DNA of 64,000 nucleotides from Hysterangium stoloniferum (taxonomy: Eukaryota > Basidiomycota > Agaricomycetes > Hysterangiales > Hysterangiaceae), in the NCBI GenBank assembly GCA_015178975.1, contig WHVD01000082.1:62001-126000 (forward strand). Reading direction: 5' to 3'. The notes beneath the pieces are model-generated. The model was not told the DNA's origin. It saw only the letters and a list, made by a program, of their open reading frames with translations, and ran no database searches. Each line of letters opens with the position of its first letter. Position 1 is the stretch's first letter. The translations under genes were made by a program, and so were the position numbers. Below, piece by piece: positions 33,039-44,968 of this stretch.

Positions 33039-34626
33039 CAGTGACTCAAAAAACCCTTCACATGTTTCACCCTTCAGACTTATATCCCTGATAACTCAAA
33101 GAATAAAAATGCAAAAATATCAAAAGTATTTGTGAATATGCTCTATCATATCTAGAATATGGAAGTATGATGCCATTACATAAACTCCAAATCTGGAAAT
33201 ATTACAAATATTTATATAGAAGAGACTCATGTGAAGGGTTTTTTTGCTGACCACTCTGACCCACAAAACTACTTATATTTAGTACTTAGTATAGCCACCC
33301 TTTGCCTTCAACACAGCTACAACCCTCCTAGGCATACTCTCAATCAAATTCTGACACACCTCTGCATCAATCCTGTTCCACTCCTCCTCCACCCTCTCCC
33401 ACAACACCAGTATCCCTTAGCCTCCTCTTTTCATCGTCCCACAAGTGTTCAATGGGGTTGAGGTCTGGAGACTGTGCTGGCCATTGGAGAACATTGAAAT
33501 CATTATCTTGAAACCAAGTCTGGGCCTTCTTGCAGGTATGTTCAAGGTCATGATCTTGCTGAAAGATGACATCACCCACATATTTTCTATAATAGCTGAA
33601 GCTGGCTTGAAGGTCCTTCTCTATAATCTTAAGATAAAGGTCCCCATCCATCCTCTCATCTATCTTGAAAGAATACCCAGGTCCTTCCCACAGCATGTAG
33701 CCCATAACCTCACAAATCCTTCTCCAAACCTCACAAAAAATCCCTTCCAATAAGTCTCCTATATATACATATTTGTAGTATTTCCATATTTGGAGCTTAT
33801 GTAATGGCACTGTATTTCCATAACATAGATATGATAGAGCATATTCACAAATATCTTTGATATTCTTGCATTTTTATTCTCTGAGTTATCAGGGATGTAA
33901 ATCTGAAGTACCAAACATTAGAAGGGTTATTGAGGCATTCCCAACCATATTAAGACTATTGTACACAGTTTGGGTGCAGATGAACTGGTTGGTGACACTC
34001 CTAAGAGCTTTGGCCACATCAACAGCAGTGTCAGCCTTCCCAGAGCTGATGAGGTGCTGTGCATAGTGAATGTTGGTAGGGGAAAGCTTTGAGGGATGAC
34101 CACCAATGGACTTAGAGAGATGAGAACAATGCTTAGAGTGAAGCTTAGAGACTATGAAAATGCTATGACCAGTAAAAGCTGCAATGTGGCTAGCTGAATG
34201 GCCAACATCAAGCAATGAGAGGATATGATTCTGGCTGGCAAGAGACAAAGTGTACATTTTGGGAATTGGAGCATTGCTGGTTGCTAAAGACCATATATTT
34301 ATACTCCAGTACAACATGCTCATGTGACATCACATGATTTTGTTAATATGACCCAATTGGAGGTAAACAATCAACAAGGTCACATGACTGTAAGCATTAT
34401 AGTCATCAAAGTTACCAGCAAAAAAACCCTTCGCATGAGTCTCTTGTATATAAATATTTGTAATATTTTCATATTTGGAGCTTATGTAATGGCACCATAC
34501 CTCCATAACCTAGATATGATAGTGCATGTTCACAAATATTCTTGATATTTTTGGATTTTTATTCTTTGAGTTATCAGGGATATAAGTCTGAAGTACAAAA
34601 CATGCGAAGGGTTTTTTGAGTCACTG
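33039..34626 (-). mobile_element. Tc1/mariner-like element, 1,588 bp (TA-TA)
   Basis: Ends CAGTGACTCAAAAAACCC and its reverse complement GGGTTTTTTGAGTCACTG, with TA on both sides (33037-33038, 34627-34628). Terminal repeats extend inward about 200 bp. Transposase reads on the minus strand: N-terminal DNA-binding part 34323-33930 (HILSLLDVGHSASHIA, HPSKLS) and DDE part 33750-33360 with FQQDHDLEHT and [12 protein letters not shown] third copy of the right subterminal region (about 33752-33925) replaces the middle of the transposase, so it is not functional. Confidence 0.9.
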
Positions 34627-34628
34627 TA

Positions 34629-35060
34629 TTTGCTGAAACAGGTGGGGACGGACCAGTCGGGTTGGGTGCCAACAGGGTTTTGAAATGAATACTGCCCAAT
34701 ACCCAATCAATCAACAGATTATAGCAAGTGAGCCAGTTATGTCCTAGAACCATGGAGCAGCTCGATTCCAACTGTGTTACAAAAAAGGTAACTGTCTGAA
34801 AGGTTCCACATGGGAACTGGAGTCGGAGTTCGCAGGCTTGCGAGATAATGGAGTTTGAGGTACCATCAAAAAGTCGGAGTGGAATCAGATCTATTGCATA
34901 GGTTTTTAACTGATGTTTCCTGGAAAAACTTATATCTATGAAACAATGAGTTGAACCTGAATCTACAAGAGCTTGAAAAGTAAGACTCCTGAAGGGTTCC
35001 AAAGTAAGATTTATAAACAATGAATTTGGATCATAAAGAGTGGATGCGTTAAGATGACAA
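34629..35060 (-). pseudogene. Aspartic protease of the minus-strand Gypsy element
   Basis: Reads [32 protein letters not shown] with the active DSG at about 34965-34957, then [16 protein letters not shown] and a hydrophobic MVLGHNWL near 34755-34730. It lies between gag and the Tc1 insertion. Residue pattern fits a retropepsin; it would process the polyprotein. Part of a broken pol. Confidence 0.85.
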
Positions 35061-35139
35061 TTTTCCGGTGTGTGGGAGTTTCAATGCAACTCTCTAACTG
35101 CATGGAATCCAGAGAGTTGCTTAATCTTTTTTTGACTCG

Positions 35140-36297
35140 GCAGCCAGCTTGGCCAGCTGCGAAGTTGTGGCTGTGTTGGCCAATCGGGCTTTTGTGGCTT
35201 TTGGGCATGCAGCGACTCAGTGTCCGGGATCTGCACACAACAAACAAAGGTTGTTGTCCATTTGGCATTGCTTTTCTTGTGGTAGGAGCTTGCTGTCGGA
35301 TCCAAGTTTGCCAGTAAGGTCAGGTTTGTCCTTGTCTTGAGACTTGCCTGACTGTTTGCCTTTGCCTTTTTTGTCATTGGAATCCTTGTTATTGGTCTTC
35401 TTATCGGAGTTTGAGTTGCCAGTATTGCTGGTGTTCTGATTACCAGGCTTATTGGCATTCTTGTTGTCCGATGATTTTTTATCTGATGGGTTTTTGCGAC
35501 TGATTTCCAAGCATCATTCCCAGTATTGGGCATCCACATTTTGGGCTTTTAGATGCATGAGTGGGAGAGTCTTTGGCTTGCCAGTCTCCCCTTTGGAAAC
35601 TTCGTCTTTAAGGTGGGATGGCAGGCTGGAGTAGAACTGGTAACAGAGAGCCGAATCGCCCCAGTCGCAACACATGGCAAGGTTGTTGAACTGGACGATG
35701 TAGTCCATAATGCGTTGAGTGTCTTTCATTTTGAGATTAGCAAGCACAGTCTCGGCATTGCCAGTTTCGTTGTAGGGGCTGAAGTTTGTTTCGAGTTCCT
35801 CAACAAAGGCATCCCAATCATGGAGCCAATCGGGATCGTCAGAAGTGAGGCTGGAAAATGCGGGTTTGAACCAGGCTGCTGCGGAATCCTTGAGGTAAGA
35901 GAGTGTGAAGTTTACTTTTTGGTCATCCATTGCAAAAGCAGCCAGTCGGTCCCAAAAGTTGAATCGACATTGCATAAGAAATGTTGGTAATTTCTTCGGG
36001 TTTGAGCTGGTAAATGGTTTAGGTTTATTGACTTGGGTTTGCCCAGGTTCTTTTTCCTTGGTATTGTTCTTTAAAAACCCCATTGAGTGATTCCAGGGTA
36101 CCTGCAAACAATTCCCATGTTTGCTCAGGAGTAAGATCCAGTTTTTGTTTTGCGGGCTTCTTAGGACCACTGGTTTGAGGTATAGGTCCATTGCTATCCT
36201 CAGGTTTGGGTCCCAGGGCTGACTGATTGTTGACCTCTTCAGATGCTTTGGGTTTGGTGGCTTCAGTAACTTCTTCAGCATTGCCGGTAATTTCCAC
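35140..36297 (-). pseudogene. Gag of the minus-strand Gypsy element
   Basis: ATG at 36297 (MEITGNAEEVTEATKPKASE), a frame change near 36030, then a capsid domain (FLMQCRFNFWDR, FTLSYLKDSAAAWF, YIVQFNNLA; about 36000-35640), a TGA near 35514, a Lys/Asn/Asp-rich basic stretch, and a zinc knuckle beginning CLLCADPGH (about 35236-35210). Capsid plus nucleocapsid of the element. Confidence 0.85.
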
Positions 36298-36514
36298 AAA
36301 GCGAGATTCTTCGGAGGTTTCTGGTCATGAGGTTCTCGGAGTGGTGCATGTGCTCTTTTGAACTCTGACTCATTATTTGTAAAATTTACTTGTGATATGA
36401 TTCTGCACTCCATTTTTTCTGCTCTTCTGGATTCCGGCTTGACCATTGTTTTGTAAATAGTAAATTCACCCAAAAAAATTTGTTGTCAACCTATTCAATA
36501 AACCTGGTTGGACT

Positions 36515-37530
36515 CTGACTTTTTGATGGTACAAGCAATTCGGTTATCACCCAAGCTTGTGACCTACCTGTCTGGTTCCCATGTGGAACATCACAGACAG
36601 TCACTTTTTATGTGATGCAGTTGGAATCAAGTTGCTCAGTCATCCTAGGACATGTGTAACTGGCTTACCCAACACAATCTGTTGATTGACTGGGTATCAG
36701 GCAGTATTACTTTCTGGATGCCCATGGCACCTGATATAACTCTATCGTCACTGGCCATTTCAGCACCTGTGGCTTCTATGGCATCTTTGGTTTCACTGGA
36801 ACCCATGATAATCCCATCCATTTCCCTCATTAATGCAGCAGCATTTATCAGGGCTACAAAATTGGACAGATCCCAGGCATTCACAATCAATTTAAAAGTT
36901 GATGAAGCAACCGGATGATTTGTGACTCCAGATTCCAAGCATATGGCCAATCTAGGAGGCATCCTGGAGAAATATCATGACTTTGCTGATGTTTTTAGTA
37001 AGTGAAAAGCTGACCAGCTTCTGCCCCACAGATGGTACAATTTAAAAATTGACCTTGAAGACAAGGCCCAGCCATCCCTTGGACATATTTACCTGCTGTC
37101 CTCCATGGAACTCTCTGCCATATGGGATTTCCTGGATGAACATTTTTCCATAGGTTTTATCCAGCCATCAAAGTCTCCTTATAGAGCACCTGTTCTTTTC
37201 ATCAAAAAAAAAAGGATGGATCCCTTAGACTATGTGTTGATTTCTGTGGACTCAATGCTGTCACATGGAAAGATAAGTATCTGCTCCCACTTATTTCTAA
37301 TCTACTCGATGCTCCATGGAATGCCTGGATCTATACCAAGATAGACCTCAAACATGCCTACCACTTGGTCTGGATTGCTGAGGGAGATGAGTGGAAAACC
37401 ACTTTCCAGACCCGTTACAGAGCTTTTGAATGGTTGGTGATGCCTTTTGGGCTAACCAATGCTCCATCTGTTTTTCAACATTTTATTAACATTATTTTCT
37501 CTGACATGCTTGATGTATGTGTATTCTTGG
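36515..37530 (+). pseudogene. Gypsy protease-RT fragment, head-to-head with the previous element
   Basis: Same family as the minus-strand element: FDGTSNSVITQAC (about 36520), SSCSVILGH, LINAAAFIRATKL, EKYHDFADVFSK (about 36970), [17 protein letters not shown] (about 37160-37210), [21 protein letters not shown] (about 37425-37490). It ends at LDVCV, before the YLDD motif, where an LTR-B-type fragment begins. Two TGA stops (36917, 37003) and several frame changes. Confidence 0.85.
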
Positions 37531-37671
37531 AACCCACAGGTCTCCCATCTGCTCCTGTTTGAAATTGGACAATGCGATCTGTGAAGGTGCAGCACATAAG
37601 CTGAAGGCACATCCTTCCCAGAACTTCCATGGGTTTCCCCAGAGACCCACCTGTGAGCCCCATACTTAACA
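37531..37671 (+). repeat. LTR-B superfamily fragment
   Basis: About 140 bp ending CCATACTTAACA. Its reverse complement (TGTTAAGTATGGGG ... CCATGGAAG..CTGGG ... GCTTCAGCTTATGTGCTGC) aligns with the start of LTR-D at 38651/53711. The inner part is missing. Confidence 0.65.
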
Positions 37672-38650
37672 CTGTGAGACAAAGGAACAATTGCAAGCCT
37701 TTTTTCTGACTCTGGATGGGTTTCATTTAATATATTCTTGCCTCATTATTACTATAGGTGTTAGGATCCTATCATCTCACACTATCAGTACCCCCAACCA
37801 TGGTGTCACTGCCTGCAGTGCCCTGACACCTATTCCTCTGTATAGATTACCTATTGTGCATCTCATCCTGTCTCCATTCTGATGCCTCCACCCATCCTAG
37901 GTGTATGCTTTATTTTCCACCTGACAACCTTTGGAATACTCATGTTTCATCACATTGAGCCTTAGCTTGCTCATTGTTCCTTTTCCCCCATCCCTTGCCC
38001 CATCACAACTTCTCACTTCCTTGATCAACTTTCTGATCATCTGTTATACTTTTTTTTTTATAAAAGCCCTATCATGTATGCTATAGTTTCTTCAGTTTGA
38101 ATCTTGACTTAGATTACCCCCTTTGTGCTTAACCTTGTGCTTGCTCCTAATACTCTTGAAAACATTGTCAACCAGCCACAACTCCCATCCCCACAACCCT
38201 TAGCATTTTGGCATTCCAGTTGATTCAGCTAAGTGTTGCCTTCAGTCCACTTCATACTACTTGCTCTCCCCAAAAAACCAGAGCACTCTAACAGTTTGTG
38301 TGAGGGCACAACACATAGGTTGAAGCCAAGCTCCACTTGTTTTGTAGAATTGAACCTCCCAGTTAAGTATGAAATACCCATTGGCACTCTGATGTCATTC
38401 CCCCTCTTATCTTTAGACCTTATAGTTCTTAACAATAGGCACCACTGGCAAACTGATACACCACTCTTTCCTCCAAGTCAAAACCCTAGCCCTACCAAAG
38501 CTAGATGCCAATGGGTCAAACTGGGTACCTGTACAAGGCACAGATAATGTCCATTGAAAGCCTGTTGTCAAATAGGCTCACTGGGTCCATGTTCCATGGG
38601 TCGATAGGACCATGGTGTGTTGTGTGATGAACTAATGAACAGGATACATG
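37672..38650. other. No gene; LTR-like scrap
   Basis: No coding sequence recognised. About 38288-38345 (GTGTGAGGGCACAACACATAGGTTGAAGCC read in pieces) resembles the LTR-B superfamily. The rest is unassigned repeat-like DNA. Confidence 0.4.
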
Positions 38651-38759
38651 TGTTAAGGTCAGGTCTTATGGGTAGGGTCCTGGGAGAACTGTTAAGGGTG
38701 TGTACACGGAGGGTTTCCAGAGAAACCTGCAGGAAATCCGGTAGGACTTGGCTTCAGCT

Positions 38760-39401
38760 TGTGAGAGGTACTGTGAAATATTCTCCAAAATATAGTCTGG
38801 ATGAGCCCACACTATATTTCCATTATTATTTCTATTTTCACTCTATTTTATTATATGCATATAATTAGTTCGATGACCTATGCATTTGGTACATTGACTC
38901 TTGTGGGCGCATATGTGCCAGACCTATGTATTCTAGTGCCGATAGTTAGAACTCAGACACTTTTTACCCAGTAACCATGACTTGCCCAGACACCCACTTA
39001 GTGTCCTGTAAGTTGTGATTGGGATATCATCTTGACCGTCCCAGATGGGATTTAACTACCAGTGCAATCACAGTTCTGAACTACACTAGTTGAAACTTGA
39101 ACCATTATCTCAATCTGCATGGACTATATCTGTGATACTCTGTTTATTCGACTCTCTTGTTATTTCCTTAAACACTCGAGTAGTCGCTCATAATCGAACT
39201 CCAAAGTTGATTCTCTTTTATTCGTCTTAGCTATCTATTCTACTTAGGATAGCCAATCCTCTTAACTGTATTGAACTACAGAGTCAATACATGTTTGGCC
39301 TGTATTAGACTTAGATAGTCAATACATTGTTGTGTTGTACCTAAATGGTCGATATTCTTCATATGTATATAGAACAGTTAGAACTTCCACCACTCTTCAC
39401 A
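38760..39401 (+). repeat. Element C 5' LTR (642 bp)
   Basis: TGTGAGAGGTACTG ... CACTCTTCACA. It contains a segment near 39275-39330 absent from the 3' copy. Related ends occur in the solo LTRs at 42726-43129 (-) and 45202-45844 (+). Confidence 0.95.
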
Positions 39402-39402
39402 G

Positions 39403-39420
39403 TGGTGATCTGGGCCAGAC
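39403..39420 (+). promoter_or_regulatory. Probable primer binding site of element C
   Basis: TGGTGATCTGGGCCAGAC starts two bases after the 5' LTR; a TGG start matches the CCA end of a tRNA. The tRNA species was not identified. Confidence 0.55.
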
Positions 39421-40330
39421 CGCTCTTTCCCTATGGAGAAAACATTACTCTTCAACTATTAATTTCTAAGCATGCAAATGACCATGAGTAAAAACCAAAC
39501 ACCAAGATCTTCAACAACCCCAAGTAGTTTAACACCTCATCAAAGACCTGCTAGTCTGGAACCACCCCGTAAAGTCACTATGAGGAAGTCTTTGTTGACT
39601 TTTCAAAGATCAGCCCCTCCTGAGGATTCCCCCAGAGTAGCAGCTGGACCATCAATGGATACTCTCTCTGATCTGCCTGAGGAATGTTCATCAACTGGGC
39701 AGTTGAGCACCCCTGGAGCTAATGTCGAGCCTACCTGAGCACCCAAGCCTGTTCTTGTGTTCCCACCAAGGCAGGTCATCCTTAAGCAGTTTCTTGGGGG
39801 TCACATGGTTTATGCTGAGCCTATTGATGTGAAGTGGGACACGTACTATGCCAATTGAATCTCCGTTGATCAGCTTACTCCTTTTGTGGAGGAGTATGAA
39901 ATGGATTATCCTTCTTTACCGGTGACAGTCGCAGTCTGGTTAGGTCATTATCAGGCCATCTTATCAGCATGGGACTTATTCACGTGACCAGGAACCCTTG
40001 AGGATCTGACCCGCTCAATTCCCGAATGGTTGAGTGATGTTACATCCATTATGGAAGGGGGAAGAATGATTTTTAAGTGGGAAGTGTTCTCTTTATTCCT
40101 CAAAGTGCTTCATACACATGATGACGTGCTGCAAATCCTTCATGTCCTACTCAGTGGGGATCACATCGTGCCCAAGGTTGACTACCAGTATGTGTACATT
40201 TGAATGTTGGAGGAATCTCTTAATGGAGTCACACCAAATGCATTGTTTGCATATTTTACTCTAAGGGGCCGGTTGAAGTGAAATCAGGGAAGACTCGATA
40301 AAATGGTTTTGGAGGTGCTTCACCCTTATA

Positions 40331-41941
40331 CAGTGGGTCAAAAAACTGCCCCAATGTTTGTGTATTTTAGAAAGATTGATATTGTGTGAAGGAATGACAT
40401 CAGCAAAAATTCTGAAAAATTCACATGATATACTAGAACATGTTGGCTATCTACCAACTTAAGAAATCATGTGATTCCAATCAAAACTCATTGGTCAATA
40501 AATCAAACAAAATAATCACTCATTGGGGCAGTTTTTTGACCCTCTATTATTTTCTCTGATTTTCAATGTTACACACCAGTATAAGGTAGGAGTGGGTCAT
40601 GTGCATCATCAACATGTCATGTGACCTTATTTGTATCAATTTGGCATGTTGAACTTTGTTCATTCATCTCCTTGACTCCTTACCACCACTATGAAATCTA
40701 TCTCTGCTGAAAAGCATTCTTCTGTTGTTTCTCTCCTCAATGAGGGGTATTCCCATTGTCAAATTCAAGCTAGGACTGGCCTGGGGAAGGGTACTATTGG
40801 CAGGATCAGTAGGGAGCTAGAGGGGGATAAGGAAATCATCCTGGTGGCCATCCTTCCAAGCTTTCCCCTTATGATAAACGGTCAATTATCCATCAAATCA
40901 GCTCTGGGAAGCTTGACAATGCTGTCCAAGCCACCCAATTCATAAATTCCATCATATCTACCTCTGTCACTCCTCAGACTGTTAGGAATGTGTTGAAGGA
41001 AGCTGGCTTGAGGTCAGCAACAAAGAAGAAAGTCCCTATGCTCAAGGGGTCTCATCGTCAGCAATGGCTAAAGTTTGCCCAATACCATGAAAATTGGACT
41101 ATGGAGGACTGGAAGAGGGTGTTGTGGACTGATGAGACAAAAATAAATAGGATTGGGTCAGATGGGAAGGTATGTATATGTTTGGAAGCAACAAGGGGAA
41201 CCAGTATCAGACAGGACCACCACACCAACTGTCAAACATGGAGGGGGGAATACCTTGATGGTTTGGGGGTGTATGGGCTGGAATGGGGTGGGGAAGCTGA
41301 TAGAGGTGCAGGGGAACATGGATGCAGTGCAGTATTGTGAAATTTTGGAGGAGGGAGTGGAGGAGAGCATTGAAAGTTTGGAGATGGCTGAGGATAAGTG
41401 GTACTTCCAACAGGATAATGATCCAAAACATACCTCAAAAAAGGCAGACCAGTGGTTTTCTGACAATAACATCATTCCCATGAAGTGGCCTGCCCAATCC
41501 CCTGATCTAAATCCCATTGAACACCTCTGGCAACACCTCAAGGCCAAACTCCAACAATATGACATACCACCCAAAGGAGTACATGAATTATGGGACAGGG
41601 TGGCAAAGGAGTGGACTGAAATGCCACCAGAGACATGCCAGAAGCTAATAGAAAGCATGCCTAGGAGGATACAGGCAGTTTTAAAGGCAAAGGGGGGTCA
41701 TACAAAGTATTAGATTGTAAAATAATAGAGGGTCAAAAAACTGCCCCAATGAGTGATTATTTTGTTTGATTTATTGAGCAATGAGTTTTGATTGGAATCA
41801 CATGATTTATTAAGTTGGTAGATAGCCAATATGCTCTAGTATATCATGTGAATCTTTCAGAATTTTTGCTGATGTCATTCCTTCACACAATATCAATCTT
41901 TCTAAAATGCACAAACATTGGGGCAGTTTTTTGACCCACTC
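40331..41941 (+). mobile_element. Tc1/mariner-like element, 1,611 bp, composite ends (TA-TA)
   Basis: TA at 40329-40330 and 41942-41943. Outer ends CAGTGGGTCAAAAAACTGCC and the inverse at the right. Terminal inverted repeats are about 213 bp, and each carries a second, inverted copy of the GGGTCAAAAAACTGCCCC motif at its inner edge followed or preceded by TA: 40331-40543 and 41728-41941. A transposase gene lies between. Confidence 0.95.
40691..41713 (+). pseudogene. Tc1 transposase (DD34E), two frameshifts
   Basis: ATG at 40691: helix-turn-helix SSVVSLLNEGYSHCQIQ, then HPSKLSPYDKR after a frame change near 40835, NVLKEAGLRSATKK, catalytic LWTDETKIN (first Asp about 41130), a second frame change near 41155, GGGNTLMVWGC, FQQDNDPKHTSKK (second Asp, about 41413) and [11 protein letters not shown] (Glu about 41520) with 34 residues between. 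Ends KGGHTKY at TAG 41711. It would cut and paste the element at TA. Nearly complete but not translatable as one frame. Confidence 0.92.
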
Positions 41942-42725
41942 TAATAACTCGATTCAAGTGCCTGATTCACCTCTCTCCATGACTAATTTATTCATTCACA
42001 ACCTAAATGGGTCTCCTGATACTCGTTTCCTCCATTCACTCAATCATCCTGTCATTTTGGAGGATTTCCTGTGGGATATGAGGATGGAAGTGATAGATTG
42101 CCTTCAGGAAAAAAAGGATTGAAGTCTGCACTCCTTTTCATCAGCCTCAGCTGCATTGGCCTTTGAATACGATCGAAATTGAGAGATGAATCGTGATGGA
42201 ACCCAGCCCTACACCCCACCAGGGGATTCATCGCTCTCACACCACATTTGAAAGAACTTTGGATAGCCCAACTTCGGTGATGAACAGCCCACGGTTAGGA
42301 ATCGATCAGTTGCCAGCAAGGGTCGACCCTCCTTCTCTACCACATTCACCAAGGGTATAGCTGGTCAGGTCGCTGGTCGAGGATCACTGAATCCAGATGA
42401 TCCCCGCCATTCTCTGCCAATCACCTTGAATCCCTTTCTGCCACCAGGAGGACCCCCTAGCAGTTCATCTGGGAGTTCGAATAATTCAGACTATGGAGGT
42501 AATTCAGGATGTGGGGGGCGTCACGATGGAGTACCTAACTCCCCCTTTCAAACTCCGATGCAGCCTCAAGCCAGCATGTTTATTGATGACTTACCTAAGG
42601 ATAAGAAGATTGCTCTTAACACCAATTACATCAGATAAAATGGTCTGACCTTCCTGAATACAATGGAACTTAATCCAAGGCTTTGGACCACATCATGGAT
42701 ATCATGAGTCTCTTGGAGGTATCAG

Positions 42726-43129
42726 TGTGAAGAGTGGTAGAAGTTCTGACCATTCTATATACAAAGAAATGAGTAGAATGGGAAGAAGGATGATTCGAGT
42801 GGAGCCCTCGACTGCTATAGTTCGAGGCATGAAGTGTTAAATAGCTCAGATAATGCTACCTATGTGGTAGCTGACACGTTACCCTGATCACCACTCGCTG
42901 TAGACCTAGTTTATGTCTTACGAGTGGTGGTGCTTGGGTAAAAGTGTGTATGAGTTTCATTTGGTGCTGAGTGCACCCGCAAGCATACACAAAGCTTTGA
43001 ACTAATGAAATGGTGCAATATTCGAAGAATATAAAGGATAGAAAAATATGCATAAAATGTGTAAAATATAAATAAAATAAAAGGAGTGTTTTACCATAAT
43101 GAAACTGTGGTAAAAGTATACTCCTCACA
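42726..43129 (-). repeat. Solo LTR, 404 bp (TSD ATCAG)
   Basis: On the plus strand it begins TGTGAAGAGTGGTAGAAGTTCTG (given here in parts: TGTGAAGAGTGG, then TAGAAGTTCTG), the inverse of the element C LTR 3' end, and ends ACTCCTCACA. ATCAG on both sides (42721-42725, 43130-43134). Inserted in element C gag. Confidence 0.93.
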
Positions 43130-43185
43130 ATCAGACTCCATGAGCACGTTGTTAGGAGTCACTCTGCCAAGATGACTCACTCGCA

Positions 43186-44230
43186 ATGCCAAGGTCTGGT
43201 GGAGTACCCTGGACTGTGAACATCACACTGAATTCAGTTGATCTCACAGGCTGTTCCTTTGGAGCATCATAGAGGGATTACTTGGAACTCATTGGCACGA
43301 ATCCTTAGCCTTAGAATGGGAAGCCATGAAATTTCGACAAGTCGGCCACGATCATGAAACACCCATTCACTACATTCAACAGAGAATTAAACTTTATCGA
43401 TTCTTGTATGGGTTCCACCAAAATCAAAAGGATGAAACGTGCAGACTTATCCTGATGCTGCCCACAAAATGGCTTTACCTTCTACAAGGACAACCCATTG
43501 ATGACATCATGAGCTTGCAGACTTATGCTAACAATCTACAAGAGGCTCTGGTTAATGCTTGGGTCCAAACACATTGAGAGCATTACTGGTTTCAGAAGCC
43601 CAGAGTCATGATCACTGAACAGGAAGAGTCAGACCCCTGGCATGAGGAAGAACACTCTATGGGAATCGACTCCACCAATCATGGTCAATCCTTCTCAGTG
43701 AAACCGAAGATAAAACCATCCCTAGGAGATCTAATGTGAAATAAGGTAAGAAACATGGCAAGTTCTTTTTCGAATGAAGACAAGAAAAGTGTCACTAAAC
43801 CCCCAAAGGAGTGCTGGATTTGTGGGAGTTTGGAGCATTTCAAGATCAACTGCCCTCACACAGGTAGAATGTCACATTATGTCTCTATTAACAAATGCTC
43901 CACGCAGAACCCAACCGAGGAGGTGGAGGATCAGAGGGCTTATGAAACAGTTTATGGATTAAGTATACAGGGACAAGTACATAATGTTGATGAGGAATCG
44001 ATTTTCATTTCTGTCTACCTTCCTCAATCAGAGGACAACGTCATTTTAGATGTGAGTTCACCTTCAAATGAGAATAAAGCATCGCAAGTCTATATCTCCA
44101 TATCAGACTGCGATTTCCTTGAGAAAGGAGACTGGCTGGATGCTCATCGTCAGAACTGAAAGGTCTGACTGAGACAAAAGCCTTATTTCACTCTGAGCTT
44201 CCTACCATTGAGGAAATTGTTGATGAGGAA
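43186..44230 (+). pseudogene. Element C gag, capsid-nucleocapsid part
   Basis: Open piece 43326-43577 (HYIQQRIKLYRFLYGF, LILMLPTKWLYLLQG) resembles a gag capsid domain. After a few stops, 43755-44159 holds a CCHC zinc knuckle CWICGSLEHFKINC (about 43813-43854). Nucleic-acid packaging is the family role. Confidence 0.75.
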
Positions 44231-44563
44231 GTATCTGCGAACTGATTGTTAAGAACTGAAAACTGACTAGTGTCAGTAGGCTGATGGGGACCAATCGGCC
44301 ATCTAAAGAAATAAGTCAGACCTACATTATATGTAGAAGACCCCTCTGAGTTAGAGGGATCGGAGGAGGAGAACTTCCCCTTCAACCCAGGACAGTTACC
44401 CACCCTAATTCCTTATGAGGATTCAGACTCTGAAGCAGATGACTCAGTTCCGAATGCCACACCCAAGGTACTTTACAGTAGATGCATCGGGAGGGATGTC
44501 AAACTGGTGGCAAAAAAGGAAAGCAAGAGACCCAAGGTCCAATACCCTTGATCCAGTTGGCTT

Positions 44564-44968
44564 ATGAAGGAGGATTCAACCATCATTTATGGCAGAAGGG
44601 ATCCCCCTGGTGGATACTCCAGTATAGGGATCTCAGCATTACACATCTATGGACGTGTAGGGAACTCAGAAGCCTCTAATCCTATAAAAACCAGGCTGGA
44701 TGCTGGGGCTGACCTTTCCTTAATTTTGGAGGATTTCTATAAGGAACTAGAAGACCGCCCCAAGCTCAAACAAGGACCCAAGTTGCGCCTCATTCAGCTT
44801 ACTGGAAATGCTAAAGTTTTAGGATATGTCAATGTCCCCATTTACCTTGAAGATGAAACCGGTATGCTCCTTAAATTTACCGCTGAAATGTACATTGTCC
44901 GAGGTATGACCATGCCGATTCTTATTGGGGAGGACTTTCACATGAACTATGAGATTGGGACACTATGA
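44564..44968 (+). pseudogene. Element C protease with DAG active site
   Basis: Retropepsin-like domain: TRLDAGADLSLI (44690-44725), LIQLTGNAKVLGYVNVPIYL, then the hydrophobic MTMPILIGEDFH (about 44905-44940). The paralogue at about 62900 (-) has the same layout with DSG. Here the active triad reads Asp-Ala-Gly. It sits between gag and RT. Confidence 0.8.

Larger units (their letters stand above)
28904..36297 (-). mobile_element. Ty3/Gypsy element, minus strand, with nested insertions
   Basis: Gag, protease, RT, RNase H and integrase pieces follow in order from 36297 down to 28904. Three later insertions interrupt it: Tc1 (33039-34626), a solo LTR (31262-31805) and solo LTR-E (28970-30216). 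The integrase end is cut off where LTR-F ends at 28903. Own LTRs were not found in the window. Confidence 0.9.
39472..42640 (+). pseudogene. Element C gag, N-terminal part
   Basis: Starts with MQMTMSKNQTPRSS; a Pro/Ser-rich region is followed by WDTYYAN, MDYPSLPVTVAVWLGHYQAI, SIMEGGRMIFKWEVF and VLQILHVLL (to 40330). A Tc1 element (40331-41941) splits the codons for EVLHPY|NNSIQVPDSP; reading resumes at 41944 and a Gly/Ser-rich part continues to 42640. Five TGA codons at 39736, 39856, 39985, 40201 and 40279 interrupt 39472-40330, and no TAA/TAG. A gag-family role is inferred from position; the sequence has a relative at 4545-4905. Confidence 0.75.
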
